Positions 9,413-17,947 of a DNA stretch of 64,000 bases are shown piece by piece; positions within the stretch are counted from its first letter, which is position 1, and the number at the start of each line of letters is the position of its first letter. Made by a program: the position numbers and the translations under genes. This stretch comes from Opitutaceae bacterium (lineage in GTDB: Bacteria; Verrucomicrobiota; Verrucomicrobiia; Opitutales; Opitutaceae), in assembly GCA_041395105.1 (NCBI GenBank), contig JAWLBB010000002.1, forward strand, positions 62,001-126,000, read 5' to 3'. The notes beneath the pieces were generated by a model. It saw only the letters and a list, made by a program, of their open reading frames with translations, was not told where the DNA came from and searched no databases.

Positions 9413-9549
9413 GAAAGTGGCCGTCCCGCATAGGGACACCTGCCACCTTCTGACCGGAACGAGTCCGGATCGAGCGAAAAGACCGAAGACATCCAGGCGG
9501 CTGTCAGCCCTCACTTGCCGGGCACGGTCCGGATCTGCATCATCGGAAC

Positions 9550-9957
9550 ATGCCCTCTACCCTGATTCACGGCGGCTGCGCCTGCAGCGCGATTCGTTAT
9601 GAGGCCTCCGGCCCCGTTTATTTTCAAACCAATTGCCATTGCGCGAATTGCCGGCGGGCCATCGGCGCCCAGACCGTCGCCTGGATCGTGGTGGACCGTG
9701 CCGGATTTCGGATCATTTCCGGGCAGCCGACGCGCTACCGGACGGACACCGGAGCCTGGCGCAGCTTCTGCGGCCGCTGTGGCACCTCCCTCACCTATGA
9801 AAGTGACAATCGGCCCGACAGGGTCGACATCACGACCGGAAGCCTCGACGACCCTGAATCCTTTCCGCCTCTTGACGATACCCACGCCGACGAGAAGCTG
9901 TCCTGGGTTCCGCTCGTCGAAAATCCGGCTGAAGACGTTGAGGCTCCGTCCAATTGA
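9550..9957 (+). CDS. GFA/CENP-V domain zinc protein
   Basis: A 135-residue protein with the ordered cysteine pattern of the glutathione-dependent formaldehyde-activating (GFA) fold: GGCACSAIRY near the N terminus, NCHCANCR near residues 28-34, and FCGRCGTSL near residues 74-81. These cysteines bind structural and catalytic zinc in characterised relatives. Most small GFA-domain proteins have no demonstrated activity, so formaldehyde handling should not be assumed. It is divergent from the ABC operon and heads a run of closely spaced plus-strand enzyme genes. Confidence 0.85.
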   Translation: MPSTLIHGGCACSAIRYEASGPVYFQTNCHCANCRRAIGAQTVAWIVVDRAGFRIISGQPTRYRTDTGAWRSFCGRCGTSLTYESDNRPDRVDITTGSLDDPESFPPLDDTHADEKLSWVPLVENPAEDVEAPSN

Positions 9958-9994
9958 CACCCGGACATCAGTCCTGTTCAAATCCCGTCCCTCC

Positions 9995-10387
9995 ATGAAG
10001 ATCGAACACACTGCTTTCAACGTAGCCGAACCCGCCGCCGTCGCTTCCTGGTTCCGGGATCATCTGGGCATGAAGATCGTCCGCCGGATGGACACACCGC
10101 CCTTCATGCACTTCCTGGCCGACGACAGCGGAAACACCCTGCTGGAGATCTACAACAATCCACCCGACGAGGTCCCGGCCTACGCGGAGATGAATCCATT
10201 GCTCTTCCACCTCGCCTTCGTTTCCCCAGACCCGGTGGCGGACCGGGATCGGCTTGTCGCAGCGGGGGCGGGCTTTGTCGACGAAGTGCACACCCCGGCC
10301 GGCGATCACCTGATCATGCTCCGTGATCCCTGGGGACACTGTATTCAGCTTTGCCGGCGGGCAACCCCGATGCTGCGGGAAACCTGA
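9995..10387 (+). CDS. VOC (glyoxalase/bleomycin-resistance fold) family protein
   Basis: I chose the ATG at 9995, which opens directly into the first beta strand (MKIEHTAFNV), giving 130 residues. Two beta-alpha-beta-beta-beta modules are visible: the first has MHFLADDSGNTLLEIY and the second ends with LRDPWGHCIQLC. This is the usual single-domain VOC layout, with likely metal ligands His5, Glu near residue 49 and positions in the second module. The substrate is unknown. It starts 37 bp after the GFA gene. Confidence 0.85.
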   Translation: MKIEHTAFNVAEPAAVASWFRDHLGMKIVRRMDTPPFMHFLADDSGNTLLEIYNNPPDEVPAYAEMNPLLFHLAFVSPDPVADRDRLVAAGAGFVDEVHTPAGDHLIMLRDPWGHCIQLCRRATPMLRET

Positions 10388-10405
10388 AACGGGAACCGCC
10401 CATCG

Positions 10406-10699
10406 ATGGCCGCACGATCACAGACGCCGTCAACCCCGGAGATCTGCCCGGTTTGTGGCGAAGAGGTGCCACCCGGAGCCCGGGCCTGCCCTGGTTGCGG
10501 GGCGGATGAACGGACCGGTTGGGGCGACGACGATGCCTCCGGGAGCGTGGATCTGCCCGATGATGACGCGTTCGACTACGATGCCTTCGTCGAACGCGAA
10601 TTCGGCGGGGGTGCCCGTCCACCGGGCATCCGGACGATCTGGTGGGTCACCGCCATCGTCCTGATCATCGCCGTTGGCGTGGTCTTCATCCTCTTCTGA
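10406..10699 (+). CDS. zinc-ribbon membrane-anchored small protein
   Basis: A 97-residue protein. A zinc ribbon occupies residues 14-31 (Cys14-x2-Cys17 and Cys28-x2-Cys31), an acidic linker rich in Asp covers about residues 40-65, and one hydrophobic helix fills the last ~22 residues. The arrangement suggests a tail-anchored protein with a cytoplasmic zinc ribbon. Similar short proteins are common and uncharacterised. It starts 18 bp after the VOC gene and is followed by an aldo/keto reductase. Confidence 0.7.
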   Translation: MAARSQTPSTPEICPVCGEEVPPGARACPGCGADERTGWGDDDASGSVDLPDDDAFDYDAFVEREFGGGARPPGIRTIWWVTAIVLIIAVGVVFILF

Positions 10700-10728
10700 G
10701 CGGCGGTTCCAAACCAGCACACACCATC

Positions 10729-11697
10729 ATGCAAAATCAGATTCTCCGGGGAACCGGGACAACCGTTTCCAGGCTCTCGCTCGGGACCATGACTTTCGGC
10801 TCCCAGGTGGGTGAAGCGGAAAGCGCCCGCATCATCCAGAGGTCCATCGAAAGGGGTATTCGAATGATTGATACCGCCGACGGCTACAATGCGGGACGAA
10901 CCGAGGAAATCGTCGGCCGGGCCCTGCAGGGCCGGCGGGACCAGGTCGTGCTCGCCTCCAAGGTCTGCAGCCATTTCCAGGGCGATACCCATCGGGATGG
11001 CGGACTCCACCGATGGCATGTCATCAAGGGCGTGGAGGATTCCCTGCGGCGGCTCGGGACGGACTGCCTGGACATCTGCTACCTGCACAAGCCGGACCGC
11101 AGCACGCCGATTGAGGAGACCCTGGCCGCGATGGACCACCTGGTGAGCCAGGGGAAGGTCCTCTACGTCGGGATGTCCAATTTCGCCTCCTGGAAAGTCG
11201 CGGAAGCGGTCTGGAAGAGCGAAGTCAACCGCTGGGCCAGGCCGGTCGTCCTGCAGCTGCCCTACAACCTGATCACCCGGAGCATCGAAGAGGAATGCGT
11301 CGAGTTTTCCGAGGAATTCAAGCTCGGGCTGGTGGTCTACAATCCCCTGGCAGGCGGACTCCTCACCGGAAAACACGCGCCGGACAAGCCCCTCGAATCC
11401 ACCCGGCTCGCCTCGAACAGGCACTACCACGATCGATTCTGGCATCCGGTCAATCTGAAGGCGGTCGAGCGGCTCAAGGCAATCGCCGAAGCAGCCGGAA
11501 TCAGCCTGGTCGAGTTGTCCCTTCGCTGGCTGCTCAGCCGACCGGTCGTCGACTCGGTCATCGTGGGAGTCAGCAGCGAAGCCCAGCTTGAGGCCAATCT
11601 GGCCGCGGTCGACGGAGATCTGGACACGAAAACCCTTGAGGCCTGCGGCTCCGTCTGGACCGACATCCGCGGCCCTCATTTCGCCTACTGCCGTTGA
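10729..11697 (+). CDS. aldo/keto reductase
   Basis: The ATG at 10729 (MQNQILRGTGTTVSRLSLG) starts a complete 322-residue TIM-barrel reductase. The catalytic tetrad can be read: Asp and Tyr in IDTADGYNAG, Lys in VLASKV and His in YLHKPD. The C-terminal part has the VIVGVSSEAQL segment typical of NADPH-binding aldo/keto reductases of the YajO/GPR-like group. It presumably reduces small carbonyl compounds; the substrate is not predictable. Confidence 0.9.
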   Translation: MQNQILRGTGTTVSRLSLGTMTFGSQVGEAESARIIQRSIERGIRMIDTADGYNAGRTEEIVGRALQGRRDQVVLASKVCSHFQGDTHRDGGLHRWHVIKGVEDSLRRLGTDCLDICYLHKPDRSTPIEETLAAMDHLVSQGKVLYVGMSNFASWKVAEAVWKSEVNRWARPVVLQLPYNLITRSIEEECVEFSEEFKLGLVVYNPLAGGLLTGKHAPDKPLESTRLASNRHYHDRFWHPVNLKAVERLKAIAEAAGISLVELSLRWLLSRPVVDSVIVGVSSEAQLEANLAAVDGDLDTKTLEACGSVWTDIRGPHFAYCR

Positions 11698-11717
11698 GTT
11701 GAAAGCTCCTCCCTGCA

Positions 11718-12050
11718 ATGGCCTGCAACGAACACCTTGCCGCGCGCGTGCTTCGCACCTTCCGGAACACGCCCGGTTTTGAAGAACGCCGCATGTTCGG
11801 TGGCGTCGGGTGCCTCATCCACGGCAATATGGCCTGCGGGGTTCTCAACGATGACCTCATCGTCAGGGTGGGACCCGATTTCTACGAGGAGTGCCTGGCC
11901 ATGCCCCATGTCCGGGAGTTCGACATCACGGGTCGGTCCATGAAGGGATGGGTGATGGTCGGCCCAGAGGGAACCGTTACCCCGTCTCAACTCAAGGCCT
12001 GGGTCGAACGTGGCCGAAGTTTCGCCCGGACGCTTCCGCCCAAGAGCTGA
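11718..12050 (+). CDS. TfoX N-terminal domain protein
   Basis: A 110-residue protein matching the stand-alone TfoX/Sxy N-terminal domain, with the conserved RRMFGGVGCLIHGNMACGV block at residues 25-43 and a C-terminal WVERGRSFA helix. Full-length TfoX regulates competence in gammaproteobacteria, but single-domain relatives are widespread and uncharacterised. The gene is 20 bp behind the aldo/keto reductase and its stop codon directly abuts the next short frame. Confidence 0.85.
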   Translation: MACNEHLAARVLRTFRNTPGFEERRMFGGVGCLIHGNMACGVLNDDLIVRVGPDFYEECLAMPHVREFDITGRSMKGWVMVGPEGTVTPSQLKAWVERGRSFARTLPPKS

Positions 12051-12248
12051 ATGGTCAGGCCATCGATCGCGATGGAGGCCAGGATCCTGACCTTGGACAA
12101 GCGGACCTTCATGAGGCGTGTCCATGAGGATCCTTCTCTCGCCGACCGGATCATGGAAATTCCCGCTCATGAGATCCGCCGTCTGTCCCAAGAGTTGACT
12201 CATCTGAAGGCCGAGAGAGCCGGACCGGCCGGCGCCGACGGAGGCTGA
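12051..12248 (+). pseudogene. C-terminal remnant of a cyclic-nucleotide-binding domain
   Basis: The 65-codon frame encodes LTLDKRTFMRRVHEDPSLA...RRLSQEL, the recognisable last third of a Crp/Fnr-type cyclic-nucleotide-binding domain. The phosphate-binding cassette that should precede it is absent. The frame begins with an ATG directly after the TfoX-domain stop codon and in the same reading frame, so the upstream part of the old gene was probably deleted. It may still be translated through coupling, but it could not bind nucleotide. Confidence 0.55.
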
Positions 12249-12276
12249 GCACCGGACGGGCGACTGACGATCGGGT

Positions 12277-13959
12277 TCAGGCCGGCCTGGAGCTTGCGGA
12301 TGCCCCGAGTATCTCCCGCGCCCGATCGAGGGCGGCCTCGATATTCGGGACGACGTTCTCCAGACCGATCTGATCGAGCAGTCCGGATCGCCGCATCATC
12401 TCGGTCGGCCCCGGCGGGGTGCCGCTCAGGACCAGGACAACGTGCTTGCGCTTCAGGCGGATGATCAGGCCCTCGATCGCATTGATCGCGGTGGAGTCCA
12501 GGGTCAGGACCGTCCGCATGCGCAGGATGAGGACCCGGGGCTGCTGCCCTCCGCGTTCGAGCGCGGCCTCCAGTTTTCGGGCAGCTCCGAAGAAGAGCGC
12601 GCCGTGCACCCGGTAGACCTGGACTCCGGGAGGTACGTCGCGTCCCACAATGGAATGCAATGCCCCCTCGGTTTCGGTATGCTCGCTGACCGCCTCGATC
12701 TCCGTCGTTTCCGAGATGCGTTTGATGAAGAGAATGGCCGCGAGGATCATCCCCACCTCGATGGCGAGGGTCAGGTCGAAGACGACGGTCAGGCCGAAAG
12801 TGGTGACAAAGACCGCACCGTCACTTTTCGGGTAATGAAAGAGCCGGCGGAACTCGCGCCACTCTCCCATATTGACCGCGACCACGACCAGGACCGAACT
12901 GAGTACCGCCAGCGGGATGTCCTTGGCCACCGGTGCGGCTATCAGAATGATGCCCAGCAGGGTCAGGGCATGAATCATTCCCGAAATCGGTGAGACGGCC
13001 CCATTGCGGATATTCGTGGCCGTGCGGGCGATGGCGCCGGTCGCGGGAATGCCCCCGAAAAGCGGAGTGCAGAAGTTGGCGATCCCCTGGGCAATCAGCT
13101 CCTGATTGGAATCGTGGTGATCTTCCGACATGCCGTCCGCCACCACGGCCGAAAGAAGCGACTCGATGGCGGCGAGCAAGGCGATCACGGTGGCCGGACG
13201 GACCAGGTCGCGCATCTGCGACCATTCGACCTCGGGAAAGGCAAAGGCGGGAAGTGACGCGGGAATGCCGCCGAATCGGGTTCCGATCGTCTCGAGCGGC
13301 AGATTGAAGAGGGCCACCGCGGCGGTCCCCAGAACCAGAACCGCAAAGGAGCCGGGAAGCCGGCGCCCCCACGATCGGGGCCAGAGTTTGATCAGGACCA
13401 CCCCGCTCACCGCCACCGCAGTGGTCAGCCAGTTGATCGAATCCAGATGTCGGCCCAGTGACGCCATGCGCGGGATGAACTCGCCCGGCAGGCTCTCGAT
13501 CTGAAGTCCGAGAAAATCCTTGATCTGGGTCGAGAGGATGAGGACGGCAATCCCGTTGGTGAATCCCATTGTCACGGGATAGGGAATGAACTTGATGATC
13601 GAGCCCATCCGGCAGGCACCCATGATGACAAGGATGACTCCGGCCATCATCGTGCAGATCAGAAGATTGGGCAGGCCATACTGAGTGATGATGCCGTAGA
13701 CAATGACCACGAAGGCCCCGGTCGGCCCGCCGATCTGCAGGCGCGACCCGCCGAAGAAGGAGATGAGAAATCCCGCGATGATCGCGGTATAGATCCCCGC
13801 CTCGGGGGTGACCCCGCTGGCGATCCCGAAAGCCATGGCAAGCGGCAGGGCCACGACCCCGACCGTCAGTCCGGCGGTCAGATCGGCCTGGAACATCCGT
13901 CGGTTGTATCCACGGAGTGAATCCCACAACTTGGGGCGGAAGGGAAAGTCCCAACTCAT
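12277..13959 (-). CDS. SulP family anion permease with STAS domain
   Basis: A 560-residue SulP transporter. The N terminus has the family region FQADLTAGLTVGVVALPLAMAFGIASG, followed by about 12-14 membrane segments to residue ~420. A cytoplasmic STAS domain follows (about residues 440-550, with LDSTAINAIEGL where the anti-sigma-factor-antagonist phosphorylation site lies). SulP proteins move sulfate, bicarbonate or other anions. Nothing nearby fixes the substrate. It is 22 bp upstream of the xerC stop codon on the same strand only in gene order (xerC lies beyond its start), so co-transcription with xerC is not implied. Confidence 0.9.
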   Translation of the reverse strand: MSWDFPFRPKLWDSLRGYNRRMFQADLTAGLTVGVVALPLAMAFGIASGVTPEAGIYTAIIAGFLISFFGGSRLQIGGPTGAFVVIVYGIITQYGLPNLLICTMMAGVILVIMGACRMGSIIKFIPYPVTMGFTNGIAVLILSTQIKDFLGLQIESLPGEFIPRMASLGRHLDSINWLTTAVAVSGVVLIKLWPRSWGRRLPGSFAVLVLGTAAVALFNLPLETIGTRFGGIPASLPAFAFPEVEWSQMRDLVRPATVIALLAAIESLLSAVVADGMSEDHHDSNQELIAQGIANFCTPLFGGIPATGAIARTATNIRNGAVSPISGMIHALTLLGIILIAAPVAKDIPLAVLSSVLVVVAVNMGEWREFRRLFHYPKSDGAVFVTTFGLTVVFDLTLAIEVGMILAAILFIKRISETTEIEAVSEHTETEGALHSIVGRDVPPGVQVYRVHGALFFGAARKLEAALERGGQQPRVLILRMRTVLTLDSTAINAIEGLIIRLKRKHVVLVLSGTPPGPTEMMRRSGLLDQIGLENVVPNIEAALDRAREILGASASSRPA

Positions 13960-13981
13960 ACTCGGTAAGGTTGTTTCTTGA

Positions 13982-14935
13982 TCAGGCCCTCGGATGGGCC
14001 AGACGGTGCGCCTCCTGCAGGCGGGTCACGCTGACGTGGGTATAGATCTGGGTGGTCGAGAGGCTGGCATGACCCAACAGATCCTGGACCAGGCGCAGGT
14101 CCGCACCGTTGTCGAGCAGGTGGGTGGCGTAGGAGTGGCGGATCTTGTGCGGGGTGAGGTCGGCCGGGAGATCGGCCAGGGCCAGGTACTTCTTCAGGAG
14201 CAACTGGATGGAACGAACGCTGAAACGTTCATGCCGGGAATTGATGACAACCGGGTCCTTCGGGGAGGTTTGAGCCGCGTATTCATCGCGGAAGCGGACG
14301 AATACGGCGGTGGCGATCCGACCGAGAGGACAAAGTCGCACTTTCCTGCCCTTGCCCAGGACCCGGGCCACCCCGGAGGCCACATCGATCTGTCCATAGT
14401 CGAGCCCGATCAGTTCACTGACCCGCAAGCCGCCGCCATAAAGCAACTCGAGAACGAGGCGGTCCCGCCAGGCGGTGAACGGATCGATGGTCCCGTTCTC
14501 GAGCAGTCGGCCCGGCCCACCGAGCAGGGCCAGCATCTGCCCTTCGGTCAGGAATTTCGGCAGGGAACGTTCAAGTCGCGGCAGCACCACTCCCGTCAGG
14601 GGATTCGACGAGAGGCGTCCCTGGCGCCTCCAGTAACGGTAAAACGAGCGCAGAGCTGAAACCCGATTGTGCAGTGTTCGCCGGGAAATCCTGCGCTGGG
14701 CTTCGATCAGGTAGTCGCGGATCATCCGGCCATCAACTTCCCCGGGCGATCGGGTGGAATCGCCATCCGTCGCGAGCCACCGCCCGAACTCCCGAACCGC
14801 CTGCCGGTAGTTGCGAACCGTGTAAACCGAGAGACGCCGTTCCCGGGCGACGAATTCAAGAAACGGCTCCGCCCAGTCCCGATCCCAGGCTGCCAGGGGT
14901 TCCACCGGAGGGTCGTCTGCCGATTTTCTCTTCAA
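13982..14935 (-). CDS. xerC: tyrosine recombinase XerC-type
   Basis: A 317-residue site-specific recombinase with an N-terminal SAM-like core-binding domain (about residues 20-110) and a C-terminal catalytic domain. All catalytic residues are visible: Arg171 (GGGLRVSEL), Lys195 (GKGRK), His263 and Arg266 (HKIRHSYATHLL), His289 (LLGHAS) and nucleophile Tyr298 (IYTHV). Length and motifs fit the chromosomal dimer-resolution XerC/XerD group better than a phage integrase, and no att sites or phage genes are near. Its start overlaps the mazG stop by 4 bp, so it is translated with mazG. Confidence 0.88.
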   Translation of the reverse strand: MKRKSADDPPVEPLAAWDRDWAEPFLEFVARERRLSVYTVRNYRQAVREFGRWLATDGDSTRSPGEVDGRMIRDYLIEAQRRISRRTLHNRVSALRSFYRYWRRQGRLSSNPLTGVVLPRLERSLPKFLTEGQMLALLGGPGRLLENGTIDPFTAWRDRLVLELLYGGGLRVSELIGLDYGQIDVASGVARVLGKGRKVRLCPLGRIATAVFVRFRDEYAAQTSPKDPVVINSRHERFSVRSIQLLLKKYLALADLPADLTPHKIRHSYATHLLDNGADLRLVQDLLGHASLSTTQIYTHVSVTRLQEAHRLAHPRA

Positions 14936-15606
14936 GATGGGGATTCCTGGTGCCGCTCGGTCAGTCTGGTGACCACACCCCGAACATGATCCCGCAGCGC
15001 GGATTCGGGATCAACGCCCACCTCCCGGCAGGCCGCGGCGATTTCGAAAAGCCGCCGACCCGCCTCTTCGGCGGTAAGTCCCTCCGCGATCCGGGCAATG
15101 CCTGCCTGATCGATCACACCATTGGCGGCTATCGATTTCTTGCGGATCTGTTTGATCACCTCCATCGCCTGAAGCAGAGCCGGAAGCGGCGGCGGCAGAT
15201 CCTTGAACAGGGGATCGGGCGTGATGGTCGCCCCGTTGCCCTTCTCACCCGCCTTGATCAGATCCCATTGATGCAGAACCTGTTCACTCGTCTCCAGGCG
15301 ATTATCACCGAAGACATGGGGGTGCCGTCGGATCAGCTTCTCATTGATCTCCGCCGCCACGGCTTCCAGATCGAAGCGTCCTTCCTCCTCAGCCAACTGG
15401 GCGTGGAAAATGACCTGGAGCAGAACGTCACCCAATTCCTCGCGCATGTGGTTGAAATCCAGACGGTCGATCGTGTCGAGCAGCTCACAGCATTCCTCGA
15501 TCAGACAGATGCGCAGGCTCCGGTGATCCTGCTCACGATCCCAGGGACATCCGTCCGGCGCCCGCAGCCGGGCCACTGTGTTGCGCAAGGCGTCGACATG
15601 ACTCAT
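14932..15606 (-). CDS. mazG: nucleoside triphosphate pyrophosphohydrolase MazG
   Basis: A 224-residue MazG protein. The N-terminal LRAPDGCPWDREQDHRSLR segment, the metal-binding EECCELLD and EELGDVLLQVIFHA helices, and the later HPHVFGDN...W..IKAGEKG block are all present. The enzyme hydrolyses (deoxy)nucleoside triphosphates to monophosphates plus pyrophosphate and helps clear aberrant nucleotides. The length is a little under the two-domain E. coli MazG (about 263). It is first in a pair with xerC. Confidence 0.92.
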   Translation of the reverse strand: MSHVDALRNTVARLRAPDGCPWDREQDHRSLRICLIEECCELLDTIDRLDFNHMREELGDVLLQVIFHAQLAEEEGRFDLEAVAAEINEKLIRRHPHVFGDNRLETSEQVLHQWDLIKAGEKGNGATITPDPLFKDLPPPLPALLQAMEVIKQIRKKSIAANGVIDQAGIARIAEGLTAEEAGRRLFEIAAACREVGVDPESALRDHVRGVVTRLTERHQESPS

Positions 15607-15827
15607 GGCCGATCACTTATGGCCAATGCGCCCGAATTCGCACGACATTTCTGGAATCAGCCGGGGATGGGGTTCTGCCGGGGCTTCCCTCGCGACGCCC
15701 TCCGGAAAGCATCCGGTTCTGTCCGGAATTCAGAAAGACCCGCCGGAGTCGAAGACCGGCCCCGCGTCGGAATCAAATCGACAAAATCGCAGTTGCCTTC
15801 AACGCACCGGGCCTTCGGATAGAAGCC

Positions 15828-16631
15828 GTGGACAAACTCTTTGAGATTATGGCAGCCAAGCGTCTGGAGATCGCCGGAAGAATCCGGGCGGTTTCAGCCC
15901 GGGAACTTGAGGATGCCGGTCGGCGGGTCGCGCTCCGCCCCTCCTTCCTGCAGGCCCTCGGCCACCCGGATGAACTGGCGGTCATCGCCGAAATCAAGAG
16001 ACGCTCGCCCTCCGCCGGCGAGATCGCTGCCCATGCCTCCGCCGTGGACCAGGCGGACGCCTATGCCCGGGCCCACGCCGATGCCATCTCCATCCTGACC
16101 GACACCCGTTACTTCGGCGGCTCTCTCGATGACCTATCGACGGTGGTCGAGCATCTGGATACAGCCGGAGCCCTCGTCCCCTGTCTGCGCAAGGACTTCA
16201 TGGTACATCCGATCCAGATCCTCGAGGCCGCCCGGGCGGGGGCCAGTGCCATCCTGATCATTGTGCGGGCACTTGAGGACGATGCGATCAAGGAACTCTT
16301 TGATGCGGCCACCCGCGCCGGTTTGGACAGTCTCTTCGAAGTGCACAGCGAGCCGGAAATCGAACGCGCGCTGGCCGCCGGAGCCCGGATCATCGGGGTC
16401 AACAATCGCGACCTGACCGTTTTCAAGACGGACCTGGCCCTGTCCGAGCGACTGCTTCCCAAGATACCGGGCGATGTGGTTCGAATCAGTGAGAGCGGCA
16501 TTTTCACCGAGGCCGACGCCGCCCGGGTTCGGGCCGCCGGAGCCGATGCCATTCTCGTCGGCGAGGCACTGATGCGCGCGCCTTCACCGGCTGACCTTGT
16601 CGCGGCGTTCCACCGGGCCGGTCGCCACTGA
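15828..16631 (+). CDS. trpC: indole-3-glycerol-phosphate synthase
   Basis: A 267-residue TIM-barrel enzyme that closes the indole ring in tryptophan synthesis. Diagnostic segments are VIAEIKRRSPSAG (substrate-binding Lys), ILTDTRYFGGSLDDL, PCLRKDFMVHPIQI, LFEVHSEPE, IGVNNRDLTVF and VRISESGI. The start is GTG at 15828; the ATG at 15849 is an alternative that would remove the first seven residues. No other trp gene is in the window. It lies 8 bp upstream of rsmA, so the two are probably co-transcribed. Confidence 0.95.
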   Translation: MDKLFEIMAAKRLEIAGRIRAVSARELEDAGRRVALRPSFLQALGHPDELAVIAEIKRRSPSAGEIAAHASAVDQADAYARAHADAISILTDTRYFGGSLDDLSTVVEHLDTAGALVPCLRKDFMVHPIQILEAARAGASAILIIVRALEDDAIKELFDAATRAGLDSLFEVHSEPEIERALAAGARIIGVNNRDLTVFKTDLALSERLLPKIPGDVVRISESGIFTEADAARVRAAGADAILVGEALMRAPSPADLVAAFHRAGRH

Positions 16632-16639
16632 GTCTCTCC

Positions 16640-17536
16640 ATGAATGCGACCGGTTCATTCGGCCCGGAGGACGCCGTACCGGAAGGCCGGGTCCTTTCGC
16701 CCAGCGCCACCCGACGTGAGCTGACCCGCCTCGGCCATCTGCCGGACATCCGCCTGGGACAGAACTTCCTTGTCGACGGAAACATTGTCCGCAAATCGGT
16801 CCGGCTGGCCGGGATCGAAGCCGGAGACGATGTGATCGAGGTTGGTCCGGGATTGGGAACCCTGACCGCGGCCCTGCTCGGGGCCGGCGCCATCGTGCAT
16901 GCGGTCGAGTTCGACCGACGCCTGTATCAGTTTCTCAATGAATCACTGGTCCCGTCCTCCGGCGGTCGCCTGCACCTGATGGAAGGGGACGCGGTCAGGT
17001 TTCCCCTCGCCGGGTATCCCGCAGACGCGGACGGTGGATTCAAAATCGTGGCCAATCTGCCTTATGCCATATCGACACCCTGGATGGCGGCGGTGCTGGC
17101 CGGCCCCCTGCCCTCCCGGATGGTCCTCATGTTGCAGGCGGAGACCGCCGCGCGGATGACCGCACCCCACGGCAGCAAGAGCTTCAGCGCAACCAGCATC
17201 GTCCTGCAATCCGCCTACCTTCCAACCGGCACCCACAAGGTTTCCCGTGCGTGCTTTCATCCCCGTCCGGACGTTGACTCCACCCTGATCCGGCTCGACC
17301 TGCGCCCGGAGCCTGTCCGCCTCTTTCCCGCATCCACCGACCTGATACGCGGATTCTTCCGCAACCGGCGCAAGCAGATCGGCTCACTGCTCAAGACAGT
17401 TGATCCGGAGCTGGCCGATTCGTTTCTGGTGGTGCTCGACGAGGCCGGCCTGACCGCGCAGACCCGACCCGAGGCCATTCCTCTCCCGGTCTGGCATCGG
17501 TTCGACCGGTTGGTCCGTACCGGATCCGGAGACTGA
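16640..17536 (+). CDS. rsmA: 16S rRNA dimethyladenosine transferase (KsgA)
   Basis: A 298-residue methyltransferase that dimethylates two adjacent adenosines near the 3' end of 16S rRNA during 30S maturation. The sequence shows the family start (RLGQNFLVDGNIV), SAM motif I (VIEVGPGLGTLTAAL), the acidic VEFDRRL, and the catalytic NLPYAIS motif. The C-terminal helical domain has FFRNRRKQIGSLL. The first ~35 residues are an extension relative to the usual start near LGHLPDIRLGQNF, so an internal start is possible. It is the last gene of the trpC-rsmA pair. Confidence 0.95.
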   Translation: MNATGSFGPEDAVPEGRVLSPSATRRELTRLGHLPDIRLGQNFLVDGNIVRKSVRLAGIEAGDDVIEVGPGLGTLTAALLGAGAIVHAVEFDRRLYQFLNESLVPSSGGRLHLMEGDAVRFPLAGYPADADGGFKIVANLPYAISTPWMAAVLAGPLPSRMVLMLQAETAARMTAPHGSKSFSATSIVLQSAYLPTGTHKVSRACFHPRPDVDSTLIRLDLRPEPVRLFPASTDLIRGFFRNRRKQIGSLLKTVDPELADSFLVVLDEAGLTAQTRPEAIPLPVWHRFDRLVRTGSGD

Positions 17537-17545
17537 GGGAGTTGG

Positions 17546-17639
17546 CTCGGTGCCTCTGTGTCTCCGTGAGAGAAAATCCCACAAAGAGTGATTCTCACAG
17601 AGGCACAGGGGCACAGAGGATAAATCAGGGACCTCAACT
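17546..17639. repeat. 94-bp structured repeat, copy 1
   Basis: First of two nearly identical 94-bp units in the 411-bp gap after rsmA. The unit contains GTGCCTCTGTG and its exact reverse complement CACAGAGGCAC about 35 nt apart, with an inner GTGAGA/TCTCAC pair. It differs from copy 2 at one base in this span. The gap contains no credible gene. Confidence 0.85.
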
Positions 17640-17702
17640 TTGGGCGAAGCGGCCATGAGAATCGGTAGCACCCGAACCCTCGAAAAAAGCCTCAACGATA
17701 CC

Positions 17703-17796
17703 CTCGGTGCCTCTGTGTCTCCGTGAGAGAAAATCCCACAAAGAGTGATTCTCACAGAGGCACGGGGGCACAGAGGATAAATCAGGGACCTCAACT
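17703..17796. repeat. 94-bp structured repeat, copy 2, with partial third copy
   Basis: Second copy, 157 bp after the first and with the same inverted arms. About 35 bp beyond the 94-bp core, both copies are followed by related sequence (AGAATCGGTAG versus AAAATCGGCAG), so the full unit is longer. A degraded third copy of the TCTCCGTGAGAGAAAA block lies at 17830-17848. The element could fold after transcription from rsmA or from the opposite strand. Confidence 0.85.
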
Positions 17797-17947
17797 CTTC
17801 CGCGGCGACCAAGAAAATCGGCAGCTATGTCTCCGTGAGAGAAAAACCCGAACAGGACGCGTCACTCAGCACTCTCGGTATACACAATGACCCCGTGGCC
17901 ATCCCCGAATCCGGATCTCCCGAAATCGGGGCCATTCGGGCCGGACT

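Noticed and set aside
13982..14935. Tyrosine recombinase as marker of an integrated element
   Set aside because: It is coupled to mazG and has XerC-type length and motifs. No att repeats, phage or conjugation genes are close by.
17546..17848. Possible CRISPR array in the repeats after rsmA
   Set aside because: There are only two full copies of a 94-bp unit with related, not unique, intervening sequence and no cas genes, so it is a palindromic repeat family.
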